From Synechococcus sp. AG-679-A04 (GTDB lineage: Bacteria > Cyanobacteriota > Cyanobacteriia > PCC-6307 > Cyanobiaceae), in NCBI GenBank assembly GCA_003210775.1, contig QCUI01000012.1, forward strand, positions 1-38,455: 38,455 nt of DNA, written 5' to 3'. The notes under the pieces are model-generated. The model was not told where the DNA came from, made no database searches, and was given only the letters and a program-made list of their open reading frames with translations. Of the stretch, positions 23,072 through 31,056 are shown in pieces. Numbering within the stretch: position 1 is the stretch's first letter; each line of letters begins with the position of its first letter. A program made the translations under genes and the position numbers.

Positions 23072-23230
23072 TGTTCAGGGGCGGATGCGGCGATAGAGCC
23101 ATTCAAGGTTCCTGAAATGACTCGCATGGAGCCTCAGTAGAAAAAGAGTTTGAAAACGATCGGATCAAGCCTGTGATGGTTCGATGCTGAAAAGATTGCC
23201 AAGCTTGGGGCATGCTCGTGTGCCGTGACG

Positions 23231-23866
23231 ATGCCTAACCATCCGACACAAGAAGCAACAAGAAGAATTCTCGAATCCAGCGGCACGCTGATCAAAAACG
23301 ATCACTTTGTCTATGCATCAGGAGACCATGGATCTGGATGGATTGCGAAGGATCTCATTAATTTGAAGCCTGAATTGGCCTATGAACTAGGTCAATTGCT
23401 CGGCCAAGAGATTCGCCGTCACGGCTTAAAGCCTGATGTTGTCTGTGGACCAGCAATTGGCGGGGTCATTTGCGCTCAATACACAGCACTCGCACTTGGC
23501 AGCCGCTGTATCTTCAGTGAGCGAGTCATCAATGAAGAAGGCAAAACCATCAACTTTGACATCAAGCGTGGTTACGCAGAGTTCATCAGAAATCAATCTG
23601 TTCTGATTGTCGACGACATTATCAACACAGGCTTTTCAGTGCTGCTCACTTACCAATCCGTAGTGCAAGCAGGTGGCAAACCCCTTGGGATTGCCGCTTA
23701 TGTGAATCGAGGCAATGTTGGAGCAAAAGAGCTGGGGGTGAAAAACTTTATTTATCTCGATGAAATCAGTCTTCCAGCCTGGTCTGCAGAAGCCTGCCCA
23801 CTTTGCGAAAGTGCCAGGCCGATCAATGTTCAGTACGCCCATGGAGCAGAATTTAGTCAGCGATGA
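23231..23866 (+). CDS. pyrE: Orotate phosphoribosyltransferase-type enzyme
   Basis: This encodes 211 residues from ATG 23231; a GTG six bases earlier is also in frame. It has the type I phosphoribosyltransferase fold: PDVVCGPAIGGVICA (about 68-82), a flexible-loop stretch, and the PRPP-binding motif VLIVDDIINTGFS (about 124-136). Orotate phosphoribosyltransferase joins orotate and PRPP to form OMP in pyrimidine synthesis. The length and GPAIGG block fit PyrE. The loop catalytic residues cannot be confirmed by eye, and CPLCESARP near the end adds a Cys pair not usual in PyrE. No other pyr genes are adjacent. Confidence 0.7.
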   Translation: MPNHPTQEATRRILESSGTLIKNDHFVYASGDHGSGWIAKDLINLKPELAYELGQLLGQEIRRHGLKPDVVCGPAIGGVICAQYTALALGSRCIFSERVINEEGKTINFDIKRGYAEFIRNQSVLIVDDIINTGFSVLLTYQSVVQAGGKPLGIAAYVNRGNVGAKELGVKNFIYLDEISLPAWSAEACPLCESARPINVQYAHGAEFSQR

Positions 23867-23913
23867 AAAGCCCTTGTCTTTTCACAAGGCTTGAACGTTC
23901 GATCGCTTCTCAT

Positions 23914-24093
23914 TCAGGCACTCTTTGGCTGATCCACAAGAGCTGCAGAGAATTCCTGAAGCGCAGCAGCTGCATCTGCCGGGCTTGAATTATATTTTAA
24001 TTCCCATTGTTCAACCAGAGTACGCATGTCTTGCCACATGTCGACCATGGCAAGTGGATTGAATCCGGTGGGTTGGGAAGAAGTATTGGACAT
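23914..24093 (-). CDS. Small hypothetical soluble protein
   Basis: This encodes 59 residues from ATG 24093. It begins MSNTSSQPTGFNPLAMVDMW and continues as an acidic helix (TLVEQWELKYNSS, ALQEFSAALVDQPKSA). The coding pattern is consistent, and the Ala-rich end (ADAAAALQEF) is typical of small helical proteins. It is convergent with the pyrE-like gene. A plausible AGGAGG lies about 28 bases before the start, so the start is not certain. Confidence 0.6.
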   Translation of the reverse strand: MSNTSSQPTGFNPLAMVDMWQDMRTLVEQWELKYNSSPADAAAALQEFSAALVDQPKSA

Positions 24094-24245
24094 GGATGAA
24101 CAATCGGCACCAGACCCCTCCTTCTAATTGATCAGCAGCGACACTGCTGATCCGCGATCGACAGCAGCAACAATCAGCGATCTCAAGCCAAGTCAGCTCC
24201 GCGACCCGCAAAGAGGCATGATCAAGAAAAGTTCTGCCCTAATTC

Positions 24246-24482
24246 ATGTCTCGAGCTACGCAACTCTTCAAAAAACTCGACAAGTTGCTAAGCCAGCACG
24301 ACACGTTTGGGGACACCCCAGAAGCATTTGTCAATGAAGTGCTTGGCAAGCTTGATAGCCAGATCAACGCGATCCGCAACAAAAACAAGCCAGAGCACTG
24401 GGCTGCTATCTACGTAGAACGAGATCGAGCTTGCATCAAAACAGCCGTGCTCAACAAAGTGATGGCTCGCAGCTCACAGTGA
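24246..24482 (+). CDS. Small hypothetical helical protein
   Basis: This encodes 78 residues from ATG 24246: LFKKLDKLLSQHDTFGDTPEAFVNEVLGKLD, then WAAIYVERDRACIKTAVLNKV. It is soluble and amphipathic. No domain recognised. It is convergent with the next minus-strand gene; an 11-base perfect inverted repeat lies after its stop codon. Confidence 0.6.
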   Translation: MSRATQLFKKLDKLLSQHDTFGDTPEAFVNEVLGKLDSQINAIRNKNKPEHWAAIYVERDRACIKTAVLNKVMARSSQ

Positions 24483-24484
24483 AA

Positions 24485-24524
24485 CCAGGAGGGCCAAACG
24501 CGCATCAAACCTCGGCCCTCCTGG
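24485..24524. terminator. Long inverted repeat between convergent genes
   Basis: CCAGGAGGGCC and GGCCCTCCTGG pair perfectly over 11 bases with an 18-base loop. It overlaps the end of the minus-strand gene and follows the plus-strand stop, so it is a plausible bidirectional stop for both, though no T-run follows. Confidence 0.55.
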
Positions 24525-24750
24525 CATCGATGATCCGAGCCAATTGCAGCATGTATCCAGCAGTGCACCAGCGGCCATGGCTGCGAGCACGATTTTCAAC
24601 GTCTGAACGGATCTCAGCAGTTTCTGCCATCAGCAGGTCCAATTCAGTCTGAGGAAGTTCATAGAGCTCTTGAAGTTCCACCTCGCGGCCGAGCAGGTGA
24701 CTACGAAACCATTTCCGCACCTGTTCCTGAAGTGGGATCTCTTGTGACAC
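24505..24750 (-). CDS. Conserved-type hypothetical protein
   Basis: This encodes 81 residues: QVRKWFRSHLLGREVELQELYELPQTELDLLMAETAEIRSDVENRARSHGRWCTAGYMLQLARIIDARRAEV (in parts). It is helical, acidic in the middle and Arg-rich at the end. The composition is typical of a small conserved cyanobacterial protein. Start ATG 24750. Function unknown. Confidence 0.6.
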   Translation of the reverse strand: MSQEIPLQEQVRKWFRSHLLGREVELQELYELPQTELDLLMAETAEIRSDVENRARSHGRWCTAGYMLQLARIIDARRAEV

Positions 24751-24871
24751 GCAACCGAAGCAGCAACGACCAGTCTGACCGCTGAACCGCTTTTAAGGGC
24801 TCAACTTGCACGCCTCAAGAACTTGCTCATGGAACCAGAGCCCGTTTTATTAATGCAGATGCGCAAAATCG

Positions 24872-24964
24872 ATGACACGCGTTCTGAAAGACAACTGGCT
24901 TTCACTCGCCATTGGAGGACTGTCTCTCAGCGGACTGCTCTGGCTTGAGCTGATCGCTGGTTAG
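24872..24964 (+). CDS. Tiny single-helix membrane peptide
   Basis: This encodes 30 residues: MTRVLKDN, then a helix WLSLAIGGLSLSGLLWLELIAG. It has positive residues on the first side, consistent with a cytoplasmic N-terminus. No strong ribosome site. Similar in design to other tiny membrane frames in this region (14302, 19871). Confidence 0.4.
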   Translation: MTRVLKDNWLSLAIGGLSLSGLLWLELIAG

Positions 24965-25026
24965 GCCTCACGCACTTCCACTCGCGGCGGACATGGGACA
25001 AAATCAGCCATGAAAGAGATGGCTGT

Positions 25027-25281
25027 ATGTGGATTGCATTGCTTCTATCAGGACCAGTCACCCCGCCGATGCCACCCTTGGAGAGGCAAAAACCCATAAC
25101 CGAAGACCAGCCAGGCCTGGAAATAGAAAGCTTTCAGCTGAATATCGATCAACAGGGGTTTGATTGCTCAGCTGGGGTCTTGGACACAGGAAACAAAGCA
25201 CCTCACGCATACCGTGAGTCAAACACTACTTTCGAAAGCGAGCTACAAATTCACGCCGCTCGCTGCAGAACCCGCTTTTAA
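25027..25281 (+). CDS. Small hypothetical protein, possibly exported
   Basis: This encodes 84 residues: MWIALLLSGPVTPPMPPLE, then a polar part with SFQLNIDQQGFDCSAG and two Cys. The first nine residues are hydrophobic, but the run is short for a signal. No family recognised. Confidence 0.4.
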   Translation: MWIALLLSGPVTPPMPPLERQKPITEDQPGLEIESFQLNIDQQGFDCSAGVLDTGNKAPHAYRESNTTFESELQIHAARCRTRF

Positions 25282-25356
25282 AATTTTTCTCAAGATCGTG
25301 GCAAATCAGCAAAAAAAAATGATCCAAATACAATCAAACCATCTGCAGGCATGAGA

Positions 25357-25548
25357 TCAGAGTGGCTCATCTGGTCCTGGCAGGGGCTTCCTACTATTCC
25401 TTTTGGGCAACAAAGATTTCAAAGCACCAATCATGTCATTGGTTCGAGAAACATAAACAAAGCTGCCTAGAAAAAACACTGTTGCAATCACAAAAACCGT
25501 AGACGTCAACACATCAAGTTCAAGATTTCCAATCACCAAACCAGTCAT
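25357..25548 (-). CDS. Small membrane-anchored protein
   Basis: This encodes 63 residues from ATG 25548 (MTGLVIGNLE); the frame is open to 25575. One helix (VLTSTVFVIATVFFLGSFVYV) is followed by a basic, Pro-rich tail (LLPKRNSRKPLPGPDEPL). Likely an anchored small protein with a cytoplasmic tail. Confidence 0.5.
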   Translation of the reverse strand: MTGLVIGNLELDVLTSTVFVIATVFFLGSFVYVSRTNDMIGALKSLLPKRNSRKPLPGPDEPL

Positions 25549-25878
25549 GCTTCGCGTGCCAAAGCGGCTCAACATTGCAATGCATCAACATTAACTCCCA
25601 CCACTCCGTCGAGGCAATTTTGCAACACAACACCGATCCCTGCCTGAAAACAGAAACAGCAGCGCTCATGCAATTGCTTCAACGCGTCAGTCCACTGTGC
25701 TGACGAAACACACGGACCAGCGAGCTATCGAGGGCGCAAGGTTGATCAGCCCTTGCATGACTCACAACAGCATGTCGCTTGCCCAGTGAGCTTCCGGGGC
25801 ACGTGGATGTCGTCGGATTGCAAGCAGTTACGGTGGAACTGCTTTAGAACACATTTCAAGGAACGTCCAAGGCTCATC

Positions 25879-26109
25879 ATGCGTCCATCACTCCTAGTCC
25901 TGCTGGCTCTCCTCGTGGCACCTAGCGCCGCTCTAGCCCAGAAAAAGATCCCCAAAGCTCAGGGACACAACCAATGTCCTTTGGGTTACGTCAATACTCT
26001 CGGCACGAGCTGTGTTTCACCGATCTACTACAAGGTTGCACCCACGAACGGAGAAGCTTGCAAGGAAGGGTGGATGAATATCGGAGCTGGCTATTGCAGA
26101 AAAAAGTAA
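25879..26109 (+). CDS. Secreted small Cys-rich protein
   Basis: This encodes 76 residues from ATG 25879. A clear signal peptide (LLVLLALLVAPSAALA) is cleaved before QKK. The mature protein of about 55 residues has four cysteines (CPLGY, SCVSP, EACKEGW, YCRKK), likely two disulfides, and is basic. The frame is open upstream, but the signal peptide fixes this start. Likely periplasmic or extracellular. No family recognised. Confidence 0.65.
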   Translation: MRPSLLVLLALLVAPSAALAQKKIPKAQGHNQCPLGYVNTLGTSCVSPIYYKVAPTNGEACKEGWMNIGAGYCRKK

Positions 26110-26195
26110 GCGCCAGTCCGTACCGATCAAATCTAAAGCCCATGGCGGAAGGAGTCGCCCATTGCTAGAGATCGACTAGAAGCAACAAAGAGTCA

Positions 26196-26444
26196 ATGAG
26201 ACTTTCCTTTAAGTCCTCACTGTTAATAGCGGCAGGGATCATTGGCATGACAGGAATAGCTTTTCAATTTCAACCCCGCACAATCTCAGAGTGCGCGCAG
26301 AAACTCACTGCACGAGGGTTCAATGTGATTGACAAAGATATTGATGATGGCCTCTACGAGTTTGAGGGCATCAAGAACAATCAAAAATGGGAAGTCAAGA
26401 TGAATCAACGGTGCAAAGTTCTACTAGAGCGCATTGATGATTAA
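26196..26444 (+). CDS. Exported PepSY-like small protein
   Basis: This encodes 82 residues. A signal or anchor (LLIAAGIIGMTGIAF) is followed by a region similar to PepSY-like domains: CAQKLTARGFNVIDKDIDDGLYEFEGIKNNQKWEVKMN, with helix then strands. Such domains are found in exported proteins. Two Cys (near 33 and 73) could pair. A terminator follows. Confidence 0.55.
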   Translation: MRLSFKSSLLIAAGIIGMTGIAFQFQPRTISECAQKLTARGFNVIDKDIDDGLYEFEGIKNNQKWEVKMNQRCKVLLERIDD

Positions 26445-26484
26445 TCAATGCGCTAAACATCAGACAATTCTAGAATCAGCAATC

Positions 26485-26504
26485 AGACAGATTACTGTCT
26501 TTTT
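26485..26504 (+). terminator. Short Rho-independent terminator
   Basis: AGACAG pairs with CTGTCT over a four-base loop, followed by TTTT. It ends the plus-strand gene at 26196 and touches the stop of the convergent gene at 26503. Confidence 0.6.
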
Positions 26505-26868
26505 ACATCAAGCCCAAGGAGTGAAGCAAACCCTTGCTCACAAACACAAGCATGCAAATAGAGGTGAATGCCACAAGATTAATAGCAGCGATGTCGAAAA
26601 CTAGCGGACTGCGCTCGGCTTGCTCAGAAGCTCCAGAAGAGAATGATTGATTGATATCATCCCAATACGCAAGTACAAAACCTTTTTTGGCCGTCAGACT
26701 GCCAGCACCGGTCACGATCTGACTTTTACCCTGACTGGCAAGTTGCTGACGGTCGATCTTCTCAGCCTCGCGCCTAAAAGCAGTTTGAAACCAGCTGACG
26801 TGGCTGAAAAAGCCTACGGTGAACCAGAAAATAAGTGAGACACCAATCAAAGCACTGAGCATGACCAT
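26503..26868 (-). CDS. Two-helix membrane protein
   Basis: This encodes 121 residues. Helices lie at about 3-24 (MLSALIGVSLIFWFTVGFF) and 91-114 (FDIAAINLVAFTSICMLVFVSKG), joined by a basic, Gln/Ser-rich loop of about 65 residues that lies on one side of the membrane. No family recognised. Confidence 0.6.
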   Translation of the reverse strand: MVMLSALIGVSLIFWFTVGFFSHVSWFQTAFRREAEKIDRQQLASQGKSQIVTGAGSLTAKKGFVLAYWDDINQSFSSGASEQAERSPLVFDIAAINLVAFTSICMLVFVSKGLLHSLGLM

Positions 26869-27068
26869 GCTTGAACAGCTCGCTTGTATTAACTAATTAA
26901 TAATCATCTTCTCAATGCAATCGATGCCGGTGTCATTTGAGCCAAAGGCCAAAATCATTTGACATTATCGGCAATGGGGCGAAAAATTATTAACAAGAGC
27001 TTGTATCAAGCATCGATTTCATGGGGACCGGCCGGAATCCCCTCTTCGGATCGCGTAACGCGAATTAA

Positions 27069-27308
27069 TCAGGATTTCCCAGCAGGCAACTGGGCTCGGT
27101 AATCGTCGGCAACGACATCCAGAAGCCCTAAGACGTAACGGTCGCTTGCTCCGATGTCAGATTGAAGGGTTTGAAGGCTCATGCGAATATCTTCGATCGC
27201 AGCATTGATTTGATTTTCAAGCTGAGACTGGCTTGGCTGCCACTCCTCCGTGAATGAGGTCGAAGAGGCAATTTTCAGAGTTGTTGAATCTTGGGGCTTG
27301 GGAGGCAT
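27069..27308 (-). CDS. Helical hypothetical protein
   Basis: This encodes 79 residues from ATG 27308 (MPPKPQDST); GGAGAGG lies 5 bases before it, an excellent ribosome site. The frame is open to 27353, but that start has weaker context. It has a Ser/Thr/Pro-rich start, then a coiled-coil-like helix (QSQLENQINAAIEDIRMSLQTLQSD) and a tail. Function unknown. Confidence 0.6.
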   Translation of the reverse strand: MPPKPQDSTTLKIASSTSFTEEWQPSQSQLENQINAAIEDIRMSLQTLQSDIGASDRYVLGLLDVVADDYRAQLPAGKS

Positions 27309-27534
27309 GGATCCTCTCCGTGGGGCCTGAGAGTTCCGCGCTTGGTATGCCATGTTGATCCGTTTTGCTGAAGTTTTTCATCGAAAGGCCAAGAACACTG
27401 TCTCATCGCCAACCATCGGAGCGTTCAAAGACGACGCTGCAGAAAAGATAGATCAACGAAGTCTGAACAGGGGAGAACCCTGAACGACATTCGTGCTTTA
27501 GAGAGCCGCTTGCCTGACGACCCAATTGGCCGGA

Positions 27535-27897
27535 TCAAGATCCGCGCTGACGACCGAGCACTTTTCTCGTCACCACACCATCTTCTTTCTGATAAAGAAC
27601 CAAACGATTCTCTTCCAAGGTATTCAAGCTCAGAATGCCTTTGGAGCGATATTGACGATTAAATGGAACCACCCATGATGTACCCATGGCCATCACATAA
27701 ATCAATTCTTGTTGATCAGCGCTGATACAAAAGCGCACTTTCGAATCCTTATAAACACCGACATCGCTAACATACTCAGCATTGTAATAGTCACAAGCCT
27801 GAGCACGTTGAAACTCGTCTTTGATCGTGGCTAATGCAGAGCTGTTGAAACTGAGGCCGAGCAGCGCCACAACCCCAATCCCTGGGATGCACCTCAT
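27535..27897 (-). CDS. Exported hypothetical protein
   Basis: This encodes 120 residues with a signal peptide (GIGVVALLGLSFNSSALA) and a beta-rich mature domain: CDYYNAEYVSDVGVYKDSKVRFCISADQQELIYVMAMG, then WVVPFNRQYRSKG. Two Cys may pair. It is divergent from the plus-strand gene at 27948. Likely periplasmic. Confidence 0.6.
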   Translation of the reverse strand: MRCIPGIGVVALLGLSFNSSALATIKDEFQRAQACDYYNAEYVSDVGVYKDSKVRFCISADQQELIYVMAMGTSWVVPFNRQYRSKGILSLNTLEENRLVLYQKEDGVVTRKVLGRQRGS

Positions 27898-27947
27898 AAC
27901 CCCTCATGCGTTGCAGAACAGAAACAGCATGGCGCGTCACAGCAGCG

Positions 27948-28295
27948 ATGCAAGCCAGTTTCAACCACAAGCAAGCGGAATTGATCATCCTCGAAAGGCA
28001 GCGCTGCAGAGGTCAGGGATTTCAATCGCTACTTGAGCTTGATCTGATCAATACATCCTGTTCTGAGCGGGGTAGTAATTTCTCGCCAACACAGAGGCAA
28101 GTCGTGTCAGCACGCCACTTCGGAGAATCTGAACATACGAGGCCTCGATTCACGGATCCAGTATTTCTCCAACATGCTGAGGCCAGAGTGGGGCCATGGT
28201 GGGAGGCGCGCATTCGCACACTGATAAAACAGGATTGTGCTGAAGAGGCCGGTGCTCTATTCAGGGAGTTCGAAACGCCTGAGAAGGGGTTTTAA
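27948..28295 (+). CDS. Hypothetical soluble protein
   Basis: This encodes 115 residues from ATG 27948; an earlier ATG at 27906 adds 14 and overlaps the divergent gene's upstream region. It begins with a helical stretch (KQAELIILERQRCRGQGFQSLLELDL), and the second half is rich in Arg and Glu (WWEARIRTLIKQDCAEEAGALFREFE). Hydrophilic throughout. No family recognised. Confidence 0.45.
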   Translation: MQASFNHKQAELIILERQRCRGQGFQSLLELDLINTSCSERGSNFSPTQRQVVSARHFGESEHTRPRFTDPVFLQHAEARVGPWWEARIRTLIKQDCAEEAGALFREFETPEKGF

Positions 28296-28519
28296 CAATT
28301 TGGACATTGGCCCCAGCTGAATCGGCCAGCAAATCGAGGGTGTCAAAAACTGAACTTCAGCCCTCAATGATCAATATTAAATGCATGCGACCTGCTAAGC
28401 CGCTCAGCAAGACAAAAGCATCGGATCCTTGTCACAGGAGATCCTGAGCCAAGCAGGCCACAAAGGCTTGCCATGAAGGTAGATCATGCTCATGATGTCC
28501 CCATCTGCAAGGATGCTTG

Positions 28520-28660
28520 ATGAGCAAACGCCTGATTCGTGCTCACAAAAAATTGATTATCAAAATACAACAAAAGACTGGTCTTTCTGACTATCAGATC
28601 TTGTGGTTGGCTTTTGCGAAAGGACTCATCGCTGGCATTTTGCTAGCTATCCTTTTTTAA
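28520..28660 (+). CDS. Small single-helix membrane protein
   Basis: This encodes 46 residues: a basic amphipathic start (KRLIRAHKKLIIKIQQKTGLSDYQ) then a helix (ILWLAFAKGLIAGILLAILF) to the end. AAGGATG lies 6 bases before the ATG. The positive N-terminal part predicts a cytoplasmic N-terminus. A typical small conserved-looking membrane protein. Confidence 0.55.
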   Translation: MSKRLIRAHKKLIIKIQQKTGLSDYQILWLAFAKGLIAGILLAILF

Positions 28661-28728
28661 GAAATCGACGGCAGCACTGATCAATGCTTTAAAAACACTG
28701 CACCAAGTTTTCCAAAAGCCTTAAGCAA

Positions 28729-28956
28729 ATGACGCCAGAAAAGAAAAATGAGGCCACGATCAATCCTAAAAAAACAGAACTAAATAGAGCTCTTACCTAC
28801 TCAGAAATGATGAATGAAGGCAGGCAGAACATGACACCTAGCAATCCAGAGCAGGAAGATGGGATTCAAAAACGCTTGGAGGAGCTTGAAAGAAAAGTGG
28901 AGCACCTTCAGAAAGTTGTCCAGCGCCAGCTTCGCCTCGGCCGAGAGCCTGAATAG
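28729..28956 (+). CDS. Small coiled-coil protein
   Basis: This encodes 75 residues, polar throughout. The C-terminal half has a heptad pattern (IQKRLEELERKVEHLQKVVQRQLRL) typical of a coiled coil, so it probably dimerises. The first half is Lys/Asn-rich and disordered-looking. ATG 28729; no strong ribosome site. Confidence 0.6.
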   Translation: MTPEKKNEATINPKKTELNRALTYSEMMNEGRQNMTPSNPEQEDGIQKRLEELERKVEHLQKVVQRQLRLGREPE

Positions 28957-29081
28957 CCAGCCAAGGTTTCAAGAGCTTTTCAAGAACCAAGGATTATCAT
29001 CAGAGAATAGTCTTTGGACAAAAATCTGAACGGTCTGATCAAGCCAAACCATGAAACCAAAGGTGAGAATGATGCAAACAG

Positions 29082-29678
29082 CTATGACTTTGAAGCTCGG
29101 ACATTCAAACTGACGCAATCAAGGCTGTCGTAGGTCTCAACACCTGTCACTGGATTGACACCAGCAGCCCTTGAGCACATCTCCTCTCGTTGGGGGGCAT
29201 CGATAATTGCACCGGAAAAGTCTGCTCCGTCGATCGTGGTTGCCATAAAGAAGCTCTTGGTCAAAACGGAATCTCTAAAGTTCACATTTGTGAGATTTGC
29301 CTCTTCAAAATGAGTTGCATAAGCGATGCTACCTTCAAGATTTGCACCTTCAAGATCTGCTCTTTGCAAAGTCGCCACACTAAAAAGTGCACCTCTCAAG
29401 TCAAGACCAGACAGGTCATAGTTAGCCAAGTCATACTTAACAAACTCTTTGGTGATCGGCTTTCCATCTTCATCTCGTTCGTAGAAAGGAAATTTTTCCT
29501 TGAAGGCCTCTGTTGCCTGGTCGCTTCCCTGAAGACTTCGATCAAGCCCGATATCTGGAAGGCCGCCACCGCTCGGGTAAATCGCCAACACTTTTGATGG
29601 GAGCAACAGCAGAGCACAGACCAGAACTACTACAAACGATCGAATTGACTGCCTGACGACTCTATTAATCAATTCCAT
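29082..29678 (-). CDS. Exported pentapeptide-repeat protein
   Basis: This encodes 198 residues from ATG 29678, set by AAGGAG 7 bases upstream. A signal peptide (SFVVVLVCALLLLPSKVLA) is followed by a spacer with DEDGKPIT, then pentapeptide repeats from about residue 84 (YDLANYDLSGLDLRGALFS, LQRADLEGANLEGS, FEEANLTNVNFRDS, TTIDGADFSGAII). These form a right-handed quadrilateral beta-helix. It ends with a Cys pair (EEMCSRAAG, SLDCVSLN). It resembles thylakoid-lumen pentapeptide proteins such as TL15/TL17. Likely lumenal or periplasmic; exact role unknown. Confidence 0.85.
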   Translation of the reverse strand: MELINRVVRQSIRSFVVVLVCALLLLPSKVLAIYPSGGGLPDIGLDRSLQGSDQATEAFKEKFPFYERDEDGKPITKEFVKYDLANYDLSGLDLRGALFSVATLQRADLEGANLEGSIAYATHFEEANLTNVNFRDSVLTKSFFMATTIDGADFSGAIIDAPQREEMCSRAAGVNPVTGVETYDSLDCVSLNVRASKS

Positions 29679-29841
29679 CAAACACTCCTTTTATTAAAAA
29701 ACCTAAGGCAAGCAAGTGCGGCACCTTGACAACATGACCCACTGGGACGAAACAAATCCAGCAGTGGCGAGAGCAAAATCTCACTGCCTTGAATCTCATT
29801 GATCGCCCGAGCAAGTCCAAGATGAATGATCGAAAATTATC

Positions 29842-30036
29842 TTGAAACTAGAATCACCCAAGAGTTCTCTACCAAAATTGGAAGATCAAACTCAAGCGCT
29901 TCTTGCTGAGCTTATTCGACAAGCGTTAATCAGAATTCACAGTGGCGATGCTGGTGCTGACTCAGCCCTCTACAGGGCTATCTATACTCTTCAAGAACAA
30001 AATATTATCGAAAATATTGCATCAACATTGCAATAA
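29842..30036 (+). CDS. Small hypothetical protein
   Basis: This encodes 64 residues starting at TTG 29842. It is helical (LEDQTQALLAELIRQALIRIHSGDAGADSALYRAIYTLQEQN, in parts) and soluble. No ATG is available at the start of the conserved-looking part, so TTG is chosen. Function unknown. Confidence 0.5.
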   Translation: MKLESPKSSLPKLEDQTQALLAELIRQALIRIHSGDAGADSALYRAIYTLQEQNIIENIASTLQ

Positions 30037-30241
30037 AAAGCAAATACTGTCTCCAGCTTTTCGCCAATGAAAGCGCCAACCAAGACCTTCAAGTCATCAT
30101 GCAATTGAGGCAAACGCCCAAACAACTATCCAGCCAGATAAATATAACCTGAAACCAAATACATAGAGAACCAAATCAATGCCGAGAAATAAACAGCGGC
30201 AAAGACAAACTCTTCAACAGATTCAAATGAGTCCATGTGTT

Positions 30242-30541
30242 TCAGTACAGAGTTGCTCTACGGACAAATTGCATTGCCGCAAGCGCTCCAAGGAAGAACA
30301 CTGTTGGAATACCCAATGCATTCACAGCCAATGTCCTAACCGTAAAAACGGGGTAGCCGCCATCTTTCCTTTTGAACGGTGCCAGAGGGCTATCGATCCA
30401 TTCTTTACGATTCTGAATAGAAGGCACTCCAGCAAATTGTTTTCCCCAGACAATAATTTCCCATCGTGTCAGCCAGAACGCCGTGCTGATAACAGAGAAA
30501 GCTATTGGGGAAACAACCAACAGGATCTTGTAATTGAACAC
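30242..30541 (-). CDS. PsbF-like protein (cytochrome b559 beta-like) without haem ligand
   Basis: This encodes 99 residues from a GTG start. The C-terminal 37 residues closely match PsbF, the beta subunit of cytochrome b559 in photosystem [13 protein letters not shown] (63-73), then [18 protein letters not shown] (75-92) and VRR. PsbF normally reads VRWLA(V/L)H(T/A)LG, where the His binds haem. Here Trp is Thr70 and His is Asn74, so haem cannot be bound in the usual way. A 60-residue N-terminal extension with its own helix ([21 protein letters not shown]) and a conserved-looking loop ([19 protein letters not shown]) precedes it. Strong conservation of the rest argues for a working diverged paralogue in the thylakoid membrane, not decay. 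The ORF on the opposite strand (30179-30640) is a shadow. Confidence 0.7.
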   Translation of the reverse strand: MFNYKILLVVSPIAFSVISTAFWLTRWEIIVWGKQFAGVPSIQNRKEWIDSPLAPFKRKDGGYPVFTVRTLAVNALGIPTVFFLGALAAMQFVRRATLY

Positions 30542-30692
30542 AACAGCAACGTAATTTCATTCACCCTAGAAGCATGCCTTCCCCTTCAGGTAATGATTGA
30601 TGCGCAATTTTCGCCTCAATGCTGCACTTGCACTGACTGATTTTACAATACAAATAGATAGCGCTGTGGTGACTTTTTTTGAAACGCAGGCC

Positions 30693-30881
30693 TCATTTGC
30701 GATTAAGAGTCAGTCTAATTTGATAACCCTTCCACCTCTTTGCATCAATAGCGTTAATTATGATGCTGCAATGAGCAATATAGAGGCAGACCAGAAACCA
30801 CGATTTTACGCGGATGTGATTCAGATGTTTCAGGCCAAAAGCATCACGCAGCGGAGAGATCCGGCCATCCCGAAGAAACAT
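30693..30881 (-). CDS. Possible small membrane protein
   Basis: This encodes 62 residues from ATG 30881, with one hydrophobic stretch (WFLVCLYIAHCSIIINAI) between two basic parts. It is upstream of the PsbF-like gene on the same strand, about 150 bases away. A plus-strand frame (30597-30890) overlaps it. Low certainty. Confidence 0.3.
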   Translation of the reverse strand: MFLRDGRISPLRDAFGLKHLNHIRVKSWFLVCLYIAHCSIIINAIDAKRWKGYQIRLTLNRK

Positions 30882-31056
30882 ATTAATTGATTGACAAGCA
30901 TAAGGGTTGGGGTGGTTTCCGACGATTCTGCTCTCCTCTTGAGGCGCCGATCACTCCAGGGCTGAGAGAAACAGTCCCAAATTACCGACCAGCTCTTCAC
31001 ATTCAGGCCACACACGTCTTGACTTGGCAAAGACATATTTCCTGCCTGAGGCCATC

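Noticed and set aside
30179..30640. Plus-strand 153-residue frame
   Set aside because: It is the shadow of the PsbF-like gene, which has a recognisable family match.
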